DNA of 64,000 nt, taken from assembly GCA_018831195.1 (NCBI GenBank), contig JAHJDP010000100.1, positions 1 through 64,000 on the forward strand, written 5' to 3'. Shown here one piece after another: positions 25,662 to 33,549 of the stretch. This DNA is from Candidatus Eisenbacteria bacterium (GTDB lineage Bacteria; Eisenbacteria; RBG-16-71-46; CAIMUX01; JAHJDP01). Every line of letters starts with the position of its first letter. The stretch's first letter is position 1. The notes beneath the pieces were generated by a model. That model made no database searches. It worked only from the letters and a program-made list of their open reading frames with translations, and was not told the DNA's origin. A program made the translations under genes and the position numbers.

Positions 25662-27023
25662 ATGAAATGCCAGGCTTGGAGAATCCTTATTGTCGCCGAT
25701 CTCGGCGTTGCCTCTTCGAAGCCGATTGTCTGTGACACGGCGTATGACTGGATGAAGGCGCTGCGTCCGGAGATTGAAATAAAGCCGCCGAAGGGGAATC
25801 CCCGCACAGAACCGGTTCGATTGAATCCGACTGATCTTGAAATGTTAAAGCCGGATAATTTCATTAAAAATTTGGAGCCCGCAGGTCCCGTCGACGCCGC
25901 TCTTCTGGATGCTATACTTCACGACCCGGCCTTCCAGCGGCTGGAATCGGCTGTATGCGGTATCAGCACCCTCAAAACTTATTGTGAAGCCTCCTGTTCG
26001 GTTGAGATCGTTTCGACCCCCAGGAAGGATCTCGCCGAGAATTTCCGCTCCGCTGTCTTTGACTACATGATGCAGGACGCCTCAGCCGGCGATCCGTACA
26101 GTCTTATCCTTTTGGATTTTGACTTCACGCACCAAGCCGCAAGCCTTGCCGCCCTGCGGGATATCGCAAGAATGGCAAAGGTGATGCAGGCTCCGATCGT
26201 GGCCTCGGCGTCACCCGGATTTTTTGATTTCAGGTACATGGCGCATGTCTCCAAGCTGGGCGATCTGACATCGCGCTTGGTCGACTCGTCCCATCTCGGC
26301 TGGATTCAGTTCCAGGCGACGGATGAGGCGCGCTGGACGGCCCTGACCATCAATCGATACCTCCAGCGGGCGCCGTATCAAACGGAGAATTACACAGAGA
26401 CGGTCAAAGAGGCTGAGCCCGAGAGCTTTTTATGGGGACGGGGCATCTATCTGGTGGGATCTGCAGTCGCCCGTAGTGTTAAAGAGTACGGCCATGCCCT
26501 GGCTATCTCCGGCGGACAGGGGGGGATGTTTGCCGGGCTGCCGGTCCGGCCGTATCCCGTGGCGGCGAACGAGAGTGTTCCTCTGGCGGCGGAGACGGCC
26601 CTGGAAGAGATGAAGGTCCTGGAGCTCTACCGGGCCGGCTTCATACCGGTATGGGGCAAATTGCGGAGTGATACAGTCGCCCTGCCGATGATGGTGACCA
26701 CTTTCCGCATGAGGCCGGGAACATTAACATTAGAAGGGACCCTTCCGTACCAGCTCACAGCGGCGCGGCTGGCGCAATGCTGCATCCTGCTGCTGGATCA
26801 TCTCCCCGCCGGGGGACCTGAAGAGACGGCTGAGTTCATCCGCTTGGAATTGACAACGCTTCTCGGGGAGCTGGCCGGTGAGCAGCCCGATAAGGCGGTT
26901 CAGATCGAGGTACTGCAGGAGGAAGGCCAATCCCCGGCCGCTCATGTCATGATTCACCCAAAGGTAACGCTCGAGGGCAAGCCTCTGGAGTTTGAATTTA
27001 TGCTGCCGCTGAGGGGGTGTTGA
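25662..27023 (+). CDS. Second contractile-sheath (TssC-like) protein with short TssB-like N-terminus
   Basis: Diverged paralogue of the preceding sheath protein, 453 residues. A short N-terminal part keeps TssB-like strands (RILIVADLGVASSKP, then TEPVRLNPTDLEMLKPDNFI) without the paired helix and linker. The TssC-like core begins near 85 with VDAALLDAILHDPAFQRLES, a very typical TssC stretch. It continues with VEIVSTPRKDLAENFRSAVF, LILLDFDFTHQAASLAALRD, ESFLWGRGIYLVGSAVARSV and a late LPYQLTAARLAQCCILLLDH helix. It may form a hetero-sheath with its neighbour or act as a cap. AAGGAG lies seven bases before the ATG. It is 77 bases after the first sheath gene, and I see no terminator between them. 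Confidence 0.75.
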   Translation: MKCQAWRILIVADLGVASSKPIVCDTAYDWMKALRPEIEIKPPKGNPRTEPVRLNPTDLEMLKPDNFIKNLEPAGPVDAALLDAILHDPAFQRLESAVCGISTLKTYCEASCSVEIVSTPRKDLAENFRSAVFDYMMQDASAGDPYSLILLDFDFTHQAASLAALRDIARMAKVMQAPIVASASPGFFDFRYMAHVSKLGDLTSRLVDSSHLGWIQFQATDEARWTALTINRYLQRAPYQTENYTETVKEAEPESFLWGRGIYLVGSAVARSVKEYGHALAISGGQGGMFAGLPVRPYPVAANESVPLAAETALEEMKVLELYRAGFIPVWGKLRSDTVALPMMVTTFRMRPGTLTLEGTLPYQLTAARLAQCCILLLDHLPAGGPEETAEFIRLELTTLLGELAGEQPDKAVQIEVLQEEGQSPAAHVMIHPKVTLEGKPLEFEFMLPLRGC

Positions 27024-27101
27024 TCGATGGCCTCCGGGAGGCCTGCCGGAGATTCGCCGGAGAGATACCGGAGTGGCGCTGGAAAGGCGCGGGAGGTTCA
27101 C

Positions 27102-28067
27102 ATGATCACCATACTTATCGGCTCCATCGTTCTTTGTCTCCTCTTCGCGCCGTTCGCGCACGCGGAGGATCTTCCCGTTTTCGACAAGCTCTGGAACTAT
27201 GACAAACCGGATGAAACCGAGAAGGCGTTCCGAGAGATCCTGCCCCAGGCCGAAGCATCGGGAAACCTTGCTTATCTCCTGCAATTGAAAACACAGATCG
27301 CGCGAACACTCGGCCTTCAGCGGGAATTTTCACAAGCCCATGATCTCCTTGATGAGGTGGAGAAGGCTCTCACAACGGATCTCTCGGGTGACCGGGCGGG
27401 TGACCGGGCGGGTGACCTCTCCGTCGCCTGGATCCGTTATTTTCTTGAGCGGGGGCGTCTTCTCAATTCTTCGGGCAACCCCGAGGCCTCGCGCTCCTTC
27501 TTTCTGCAGGCCTGGGAGTTGGGGCGGAGGACTGGAAACGATTTCTATACCGTCGACGCCGCCCACATGATGGCGATCGTTTCGCCGTCCGAGCACCAAA
27601 TGACGTGGAATAAAAAGGCATTGGAGATCGCTGAAGCATCCGAAGATAAACGCGCGCGAGGATGGCTGGGATCGTTGTACAATAACATGGGATGGACCTA
27701 TAACGATCTCGGCGAATATGAGAAGGCTCTCGTGCTTTTTGAAAAGGCCTGGGAGTTTAGAAAAGACCAAGCGGATGCCGGCGGCGCGCGCATCGCGAAA
27801 TGGTGCGTCGCGCACGCACTGCGCAAAATGGGCCGGATCGATCGCGCGTTGGAGATGCAACGGGAGCTCGAAGAGGAGATCCTCGCGGAGGGCGCCGACC
27901 CTGATGGTTTTGTCTATGAAGAGATCGCGGAATGCCTCTATGAGACGGGCCGGCCCGAGGAAGCGGCGCCCTATTACCGAAAAGCCTATCAACTGCTCAA
28001 AGAAATCCACTGGGTGGCGCAAGGCGAGCCCGAACGCCTGGAGCGCCTCAAGCAACGCGGCGGCTGA
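27102..28067 (+). CDS. Exported TPR protein
   Basis: Periplasmic or secreted scaffold protein of 321 residues. It has a signal peptide (MITILIGSIVLCLLFAPFAHAE) followed by tetratricopeptide-type helix pairs: AYLLQLKTQIARTLGL, IRYFLERGRLLNSSGNPEAS, LGSLYNNMGWTYNDLGEYEK, IAKWCVAHALRKMGRIDRAL and YEEIAECLYETGRPEEAAP. TPR arrays bind partner proteins. The frame opens at 27027, but the ATG at 27102 has GGGAGG five bases before it and starts the signal peptide. It begins 78 bases after the second sheath gene and may be part of the same unit. A small in-frame 12-base repeat encodes GDRAGDRAGD near residue 100. It is convergent with pyruvate kinase. Confidence 0.8.
   Translation: MITILIGSIVLCLLFAPFAHAEDLPVFDKLWNYDKPDETEKAFREILPQAEASGNLAYLLQLKTQIARTLGLQREFSQAHDLLDEVEKALTTDLSGDRAGDRAGDLSVAWIRYFLERGRLLNSSGNPEASRSFFLQAWELGRRTGNDFYTVDAAHMMAIVSPSEHQMTWNKKALEIAEASEDKRARGWLGSLYNNMGWTYNDLGEYEKALVLFEKAWEFRKDQADAGGARIAKWCVAHALRKMGRIDRALEMQRELEEEILAEGADPDGFVYEEIAECLYETGRPEEAAPYYRKAYQLLKEIHWVAQGEPERLERLKQRGG
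27387..27416 (+). repeat. Short in-frame 12-base tandem repeat
   Basis: Unit GGTGACCGGGCG repeated about 2.5 times inside the TPR gene, in frame, encoding repeated GDRA. It is a likely site of slippage that would change length by four residues without breaking the frame. Confidence 0.7.
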
Positions 28068-28076
28068 GGAAACGGC

Positions 28077-29561
28077 TTAGTCTTGCGGCCCAACCTTGAC
28101 GAGCCGCAGCAGATTCGAGGCATGCGGCAGGGTCGCATCTCCAGCAGCTAAGACAAGCGTGTCCCCTTCGCGAATCCATCGTTTTTGACGTAACAAGCGA
28201 AGACCATTGCGCATCATCTCGGCGACATCCGCCGCGCGCGGCAATATGAGTGCGGTCGTATTCCAAGCCAAACACAATTTCCGCTGTGTTTCCTCATGCG
28301 GTGTCAGGGCGAGGATCGGTGTCGCCGGACGGTGGCGCGTTATATAGGGAACGGTGCGGCCTGTCAGGGTAAAGACAACGAGCCGGCGGGCTCGCGAAAA
28401 ATCAGCCAGATCGACCGCGGCCCGGGCAATGGCGTGTATCGGGTCCTTGGGATCTTCCCACCCTCCCAAAGCATACGAATTAAAGTCCCGCATTGTGTCC
28501 TCAAGCCATACCTGGTCAGCTTCCGCGGCGATGCGGGAGAGGAAATGCACTGATTCCACGGGATACCGTCCAACGGCCGTCTCCGCGGAAAGCATCAAGG
28601 CGTCTGTTCCATCCAGGATGGCATTGGCAATGTCCGAGACTTCCGCCCTCGTCGGCGTTGGATTCTCAACCATCGATTGCAGCATCTCCGTCGCCGTTAT
28701 TGTATAAACACTTCGGGATCGGGCGGCCTGCAAAATCTTTTTCTGCCAGGAGGGCACCTTTTCAAGAGACAACTCAACACCCAGATCGCCACGGGCGACC
28801 ATGACACCATCCACTTCCTCCAAAATCGCATCCAAGTGTTCCAGCGCGGCCGGTTTTTCCAATTTTGCGATGATAAGGGGCATTTTGACGGCGGATCCCT
28901 GCTTTATCCTCCGGGTGAGAAGCCGTTTCAGACGGCGGATATCATCCGGCGACTGAACAAAAGAGAGCGCGACAAAGTCCGCCCCCTGAGCAACGGCGAA
29001 GGCGGCGTCACGGCCGTCTTTTAGCGTGGGAGCCTTCAGGGATGTCAACGGTCCAGGAACATTGACTCCGGCATGTTCCTTTAACAATCCTTCCCGGAGG
29101 ACTTTCGCGTACAATTTGCCTTCTGTTTTTTTCTCAACGCGCAGTTTGAGACGGCCGTCATCCAGCAGAATATGATCTCCCGCCGACAGGTCCTGCGTTA
29201 ATTGTGGGGAATCAACGATAATATGCCCGGGCCGGCTGACGGCCTGACGTTTTCCCCTGCCGGAATTGAAACTCATCTGGATCGTTTCACCACGTTTGAG
29301 GAGGATGGTGCCGCCACCATCGTTCAGGCCGGTGCGGACTTTCGGCCCCTGAAGATCGACCAAAATCCCCACGGGACGACTCAGATGTTCCGCCGCCGCC
29401 CGCAGACGCTTCATCATTTGGGCATGCTGGTCATGAGTTCCATGCGACATATTGAAACGGAAAATATTCACTCCAGCCGAAATCATCCGCCGTAAGACGG
29501 AACTCTCGCTGCTGGCGGGGCCCAAGGTGGCGACGATACGGGATAGGCGGTGCTGTGACAT
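28077..29561 (-). CDS. pyk: Pyruvate kinase
   Basis: Glycolytic enzyme converting phosphoenolpyruvate and ADP to pyruvate and ATP, 494 residues, cytosolic tetramer. Visible motifs: RIVATLGPAS at the start, FRFNMSHGTHDQH, LVDLQGPKVRTG, the substrate loop VALSFVQSP, LIIAKLEKPAALEHLD (catalytic Lys and Glu), MVARGDLGVEL, and TATEMLQSMVENPTPTRAEV with DGTDALMLSAETAVGRYPV. The C-terminal domain (RLVVFTLTGRTVPYITRHRP) is complete. AGGAGG sits six bases before the ATG at 29561; the longer frame from 29597 has no such support. It is not in an operon. The gene on its right ends with a strong terminator, so it has its own promoter in a gap of roughly 120 bases. Confidence 0.97.
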   Translation of the reverse strand: MSQHRLSRIVATLGPASSESSVLRRMISAGVNIFRFNMSHGTHDQHAQMMKRLRAAAEHLSRPVGILVDLQGPKVRTGLNDGGGTILLKRGETIQMSFNSGRGKRQAVSRPGHIIVDSPQLTQDLSAGDHILLDDGRLKLRVEKKTEGKLYAKVLREGLLKEHAGVNVPGPLTSLKAPTLKDGRDAAFAVAQGADFVALSFVQSPDDIRRLKRLLTRRIKQGSAVKMPLIIAKLEKPAALEHLDAILEEVDGVMVARGDLGVELSLEKVPSWQKKILQAARSRSVYTITATEMLQSMVENPTPTRAEVSDIANAILDGTDALMLSAETAVGRYPVESVHFLSRIAAEADQVWLEDTMRDFNSYALGGWEDPKDPIHAIARAAVDLADFSRARRLVVFTLTGRTVPYITRHRPATPILALTPHEETQRKLCLAWNTTALILPRAADVAEMMRNGLRLLRQKRWIREGDTLVLAAGDATLPHASNLLRLVKVGPQD

Positions 29562-29616
29562 AGGGATCCTCCTATCCGGCCATGATAGGAGTTCCATTGA
29601 AAAATAAAATATAAAA

Positions 29617-29643
29617 CGAGGGCGGCCGCTGGAGCCGCCCTCG
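29617..29643 (-). terminator. Rho-independent terminator of the Omp28-like gene
   Basis: Perfect arms CGAGGGCGGC (29617-29626) and GCCGCCCTCG (29634-29643) with a seven-base loop. On the minus strand the stem is followed by a T-rich run (complement of 29600-29616). It lies 37 bases after the stop of the leftward gene at 29680. Confidence 0.85.
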
Positions 29644-29679
29644 TAATGAGAGCCGATCTTGATCGCTCTTTCGCTGCCT

Positions 29680-31680
29680 CTACCGTGTCAGGATAAGTCT
29701 CCCGGAGGGTTTGAATTCATCCGTTGTCAGACGATAGAAATAGACGCCCGACGCGACCGGGCGGCCGGCATTATCGCGGCCGTCCCACTTGATTGAGTGG
29801 AGACCCGCCGGCTGTTGCCCCCTTGCGAGGGTTCGTATCAACGAACCGTCGGGGGCGAAGATCTGAAGATCCGCTTTCCCGCTCTTGGGAATCGCGAAGC
29901 TGAGGGTCGCCGCGCCCGCCGCGGGATTCGGGAAAGCCCGCACCATTGGCACGGATGAGAGCGCCGGTTCGGGCGCATCGATCGTGTCATGGAACCAATC
30001 CAGAATTCTTCCCATCAACAACCGCCGGTCATCGGCATTGTTGATCCCCTCATAACCGAACCCGAGATAAACGACCCGGTGCACCGGGGTGATCGCTTTG
30101 ATCCCCGCGGTATAATTTGAATTGTCATAGAAGAGGATCGGCGATGCCCATTGGTCGTATGGAACGATGGCGTCGGGGTACTCATTGTTGTTGGCGCCGT
30201 CGCCGCCGAGCAGATTGAGCGTTACTCCGTCGCCGATGGGATCATTAACTTTCCCGGTCAAGGTGTTCCGATTGGTGTCATCGATCAGATAATTTGTGTG
30301 GAGGTATTGGCGATACCAGGTGATCGCTGATCCGCCCTGATCCCAAGAATCCCAGCCCAAATCCTGGCCCGAAATGAAGAGTTTTCCACCGCCGTCCAGA
30401 TAAGCCCCAATGGCGGCGCGGTCGGCGTTGACCAGAGTTGGGAATGAGAATCCGATCTGCCATGACACAACGTCAAAATGTGAAAGATCGGCGCCGGTCG
30501 GCGCGCCGAGGTTTCTGTCATAGACGCCGTAGGTCGCCCCGTAGAATTCCAGGGCGTCCTTTTGATATTCCTCATAGGTGTCGGCGCCGTCATCGTCGAC
30601 GAGAAGAACATCCAAGCCGTTGGATGTTATATAATTGTAACGAATCTCTCTCTCAACACCGGGAAGATTTGCTGACGTCAATACGATTTTGGGCATCGCA
30701 TAACCGGGGCCGGCCGACGTCAGCTCCAGGTGGAATACCCGGCTTTCCCCGTTGTTTAGAGTGAGATCGACATAATCGGTATAGCTGTTGACACCGTCGG
30801 TGAAGGTGCAGGTCCAGCCGGCGGGGAGAGTGCCCGGATCAAGGGTGACCCGGATGTCATCCGACCACAACCCAAGATTGAAAACCGCAAAATTCTCAAA
30901 GCTGAATCGTGCATCCGACGGGCCCACGACCGCGCGGGCGCCTTTCGCGTAAAACCGGAGAGAGTAATCCGGTGCCTGGCGGTTGCTGGCCGATTGAAGA
31001 ATCGATCGGTCGTCATCATCCTGGATGATAACCGCCACCCAGAGCTTGGCCGTATCCCATCCCAGATCCATATCGAAAGATTGTACAACATTCTGAATCT
31101 GGCCCAGTGTGCCGACGGTCAGGGCGATATCGGGCGCAATGTCTCTTGTGAGATCGGTATAGTTTGCAGCAATATTAACATCATTTTCTAAAAGCAGGGC
31201 GCGGATATTAATATTGCCGATATCCGCCAATGTCTCCATCACCTCGACGTCAAAATCAATATCGCCCGTCACAAAGTTCACGCTGTTGATCGTAATCTTG
31301 AAGGGCGAAGGCACGGCGATCCCGTTGGCGACTGGCGCCGCATAACTGGCGCCGGTAGCGATTGTGGCGCCGCCCCCGACGACATTCAACGTGCCCTGGA
31401 AAATCACTGTAGGAAAAGACCCAACCCCATAGTAACCGCTGATTCGCTCATTCGTCTCGGTGGTGCCATAATCTCCGCTGGTCGCGTAGTAACGAACCGA
31501 AGTAAACTCATTGGTGTCATAGACACTCTTCATTACATCGAGACCAGCATAGGCATCCGGACAATAGCCGCACCAGGTGGCGGTGCAATCCTCCGCGATA
31601 ACACCCATGGGGTATTGCGCTGTCGCACCCGATGTGAAAACGATGAGTGCGGCCACCAAGAACCGGATAAACAATGTCAT
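29680..31680 (-). CDS. Secreted Omp28/thioredoxin-like protein with FlgD-like C-terminal domain
   Basis: Exported protein of 666 residues. A signal peptide (MTLFIRFLVAALIVFTSGA) leads to an Omp28-like thioredoxin fold with a redox-type motif (CTATWCGYCPDAYAGLD near 35) and a cis-Pro-like GSFPTVIFQG. A beta-sandwich region follows, then an alpha/beta domain with LDVLLVDDDGADTYEEYQKD, FDVVSWQIGF and GGGKLFISGQDLGWDS, found in many secreted FCB proteins. Last is a FlgD Ig-like domain (VRAFPNPAAGAATLSFAIP, LIRTLARGQQPAGLH, GVYFYRLT), probably a sorting or anchoring tail. The ATG at 31680 begins the signal peptide, with GGGGAGG four bases before it; upstream frame is not supported. Cargo and partner are unknown. 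Confidence 0.8.
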   Translation of the reverse strand: MTLFIRFLVAALIVFTSGATAQYPMGVIAEDCTATWCGYCPDAYAGLDVMKSVYDTNEFTSVRYYATSGDYGTTETNERISGYYGVGSFPTVIFQGTLNVVGGGATIATGASYAAPVANGIAVPSPFKITINSVNFVTGDIDFDVEVMETLADIGNINIRALLLENDVNIAANYTDLTRDIAPDIALTVGTLGQIQNVVQSFDMDLGWDTAKLWVAVIIQDDDDRSILQSASNRQAPDYSLRFYAKGARAVVGPSDARFSFENFAVFNLGLWSDDIRVTLDPGTLPAGWTCTFTDGVNSYTDYVDLTLNNGESRVFHLELTSAGPGYAMPKIVLTSANLPGVEREIRYNYITSNGLDVLLVDDDGADTYEEYQKDALEFYGATYGVYDRNLGAPTGADLSHFDVVSWQIGFSFPTLVNADRAAIGAYLDGGGKLFISGQDLGWDSWDQGGSAITWYRQYLHTNYLIDDTNRNTLTGKVNDPIGDGVTLNLLGGDGANNNEYPDAIVPYDQWASPILFYDNSNYTAGIKAITPVHRVVYLGFGYEGINNADDRRLLMGRILDWFHDTIDAPEPALSSVPMVRAFPNPAAGAATLSFAIPKSGKADLQIFAPDGSLIRTLARGQQPAGLHSIKWDGRDNAGRPVASGVYFYRLTTDEFKPSGRLILTR

Positions 31681-31799
31681 ACATCCTCCCCTTATGGGAT
31701 CCCGCCGCCGGCCGGGGAGCCCCCGCGGGACCAGTTGGTTGCTGCGACGTTTTTGCACAGGCCTCTGAGGCAGTCCTCATCAGAACCCCCTCTTAAATC

Positions 31800-31811
31800 A
31801 TACTTAAGTAT
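31800..31811. promoter_or_regulatory. Perfect 12-base palindrome upstream of the Omp28-like gene
   Basis: ATACTTAAGTAT, 120 bases upstream of the Omp28-like ATG. On the minus strand it overlaps -10-like hexamers (TATACT and TATGAT). It shares the half-site TACTT/AAGTA with a spaced inverted repeat upstream of the Rrf2 gene, so both could be sites of that regulator. This is inference from pattern only. Confidence 0.35.
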
Positions 31812-31903
31812 AGTGGATGTAGGCTTCAGCAAGAAGGCCTAATCTCGAACGAGAGGGCCGGGTCTCTGCGCTTGGACGGATCTTTCTGTTTCACGCGGTG
31901 ATG

Positions 31904-32392
31904 TTAGTCACTGTCGGAATCGGCGACACCTCCACCCATACCGACCTGAGCTTCCGATTCCTGAGATCGCGGCCCCATCACCATGGTGGCCAGCGTGTAC
32001 TGATCCAGGACCGCTGAAATATTCTCCCGCACCTGCAACATGAGAAGACGGATCCAGCAATTCTCGATCTCATGGGGACAATCGCAGAACTTCTTATGAT
32101 CCATCTCCACACTTGCGCACAGCAGGGGCGCCAGCGGACCCTCCACGGCGCGAATAACATCGCCGACAGTGATCTCCTCCGGCGGGCGTATTAGGGAGTA
32201 TCCCCCGTCCTTCCCCCTTCTGCTCATTAGCAAACCGCTCTTTCGCAGAAGTGAAAGAATCTGCTCCAGATACTTCAGAGGAAGTCCCTCCTCGCGGGAT
32301 AGGTAGGCAACTGAAAGGGGCTCTTTGCCATAGTCTTCCGCAAGATGCCTGAGAACTCTCAGTGAATAGAGACCTTTATTAGATAGTTTCAT
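31904..32392 (-). CDS. Rrf2 family transcriptional regulator
   Basis: DNA-binding regulator of the Rrf2 (IscR/CymR) family, 162 residues. It opens MKLSNKGLYSLRVLRHLAED, the family N-terminus. A winged helix-turn-helix follows (SVAYLSREEGLPLKYLEQIL, LLMSRRGKDGGYSLIRPPEE), then a dimerisation helix. Cysteines at LLCASVEMDHKKFCDCPHE and ENCW could bind an iron-sulphur cluster, as in IscR, though their spacing is not identical. A short acidic Gly-rich tail ends it. It is divergent from the serine acetyltransferase gene, the classic position for a cysteine-metabolism regulator such as CymR, so it probably controls that operon and itself from the shared 183-base region. Confidence 0.9.
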   Translation of the reverse strand: MKLSNKGLYSLRVLRHLAEDYGKEPLSVAYLSREEGLPLKYLEQILSLLRKSGLLMSRRGKDGGYSLIRPPEEITVGDVIRAVEGPLAPLLCASVEMDHKKFCDCPHEIENCWIRLLMLQVRENISAVLDQYTLATMVMGPRSQESEAQVGMGGGVADSDSD

Positions 32393-32410
32393 ATCATATA
32401 ACTCCTATAT

Positions 32411-32430
32411 TACTTACAGGATATCAAGTA
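32411..32430. promoter_or_regulatory. Candidate operator between rrf2 and cysE
   Basis: TACTT (32411-32415) and AAGTA (32426-32430) form a spaced inverted repeat with a ten-base gap, 19 bases upstream of the Rrf2 ATG. It would suit autoregulation and control of the divergent cysE operon. The ribosome site of the rrf2 gene (AGGAG, complement of CTCCT at 32402-32406) lies next to it. Confidence is low because the half-site is only five bases. Confidence 0.35.
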
Positions 32431-32575
32431 GGGTTTTCCCTGTCAAGGAAATCAACCACATTATTCTGGGGTATTTACCCGACCGGCCTGGGAAGGTCCC
32501 TGCAAAGTCCTTATTTGACATCCGCTTCCGAATCCATTTCTCTCTGGGAAGGAGAAATCCAAAGGGGGCCTTGAT

Positions 32576-33547
32576 ATGAGAAACGAGCGTATCCACGCCC
32601 GTCTATTAGAGTTCACTGAAGCCTTAACGAAGACATATGCGGCCGGACCCGTCCCGGGGCACAATATCGCACCGCGCTGTGCGCTCCCCTCACGATCAGT
32701 CGTGATCTCGATTTTGCGCCGCCTCTTCGAGGTCTTCTTTCCGGGTTTTTTCGGCAAGCAATATCTGACCAGGGAAAATATCAATTACTATATCGGCGCC
32801 CTCCTGGATGAGATTTCAGAAGATCTCGGCAATCAGATCTATTCCGCCGTTCGTCATCAGGATCCTTCGAACACGGATGACAAGGTAAAATACCGTTCCT
32901 ACTCGGAGGATTGCCTGGTCCGGCTTTTCGAGCAGCTCCCGGAGATCCGCCATAAACTGATGCTCGACACGCAAGCCGGTTTTGACGGCGATCCCGCCGC
33001 CAAAACCTATAACGAGGTTATCTTCAGCTATCCGGGACTTGTCGCCATTTGCACGTACCGTGTAGCCCATGAGCTGGAAATTCTGGGTGTCCCCCTATTA
33101 CCCCGTATCATGTCCGAATATGCACATTCCAAGACCGGTATCGATATCCATCCCGGCGCGACAATCGGCGAGAGGTTTTTTATCGACCACGGCACCGGTA
33201 TCGTCATCGGCGAAACTTCAATTATCGGTAACAATGTAAAACTCTACCAGGGCGTAACACTCGGCGCTTTGAGTTTTCCGAAAGATGAGCGCGGCAAACT
33301 CATACGGGGACTCCGCAGGCATCCACAGATCTGCGACAGCGTGGTCATCTATTCCGGCGCCACCATCCTCGGCAATATCACTATCGGAGAGAAGAGTGTC
33401 ATCGGTGGTAATGTTTGGCTGACTCAATCCGTCCCGCCGAATACGAAAGTACTCAACACACCGCAACTTCCTCAATTCCGCCCACAGGGTGACTCTAAAA
33501 AAGGGACGGATTCAAAACCCGATTCCAGTCCTGAGACCCCGGCGTAA
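32576..33547 (+). CDS. cysE: Serine O-acetyltransferase (EpsC/CysE type)
   Basis: Makes O-acetylserine from serine and acetyl-CoA, the first step of cysteine synthesis; cytosolic. The 323 residues match the longer EpsC type. An alpha-helical N-terminal domain (about 60-180) includes [17 protein letters not shown]. The left-handed beta-helix from about 185 includes [53 protein letters not shown] and [20 protein letters not shown], with the catalytic His in IDHGTG and DIHPGA. A Pro/Ser-rich tail follows. The 70 extra residues at the start ([17 protein letters not shown]) are common in this subtype. It is divergent from the Rrf2 regulator. The next gene starts two bases after the stop. Confidence 0.93.
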   Translation: MRNERIHARLLEFTEALTKTYAAGPVPGHNIAPRCALPSRSVVISILRRLFEVFFPGFFGKQYLTRENINYYIGALLDEISEDLGNQIYSAVRHQDPSNTDDKVKYRSYSEDCLVRLFEQLPEIRHKLMLDTQAGFDGDPAAKTYNEVIFSYPGLVAICTYRVAHELEILGVPLLPRIMSEYAHSKTGIDIHPGATIGERFFIDHGTGIVIGETSIIGNNVKLYQGVTLGALSFPKDERGKLIRGLRRHPQICDSVVIYSGATILGNITIGEKSVIGGNVWLTQSVPPNTKVLNTPQLPQFRPQGDSKKGTDSKPDSSPETPA

Positions 33548-33549
33548 TA

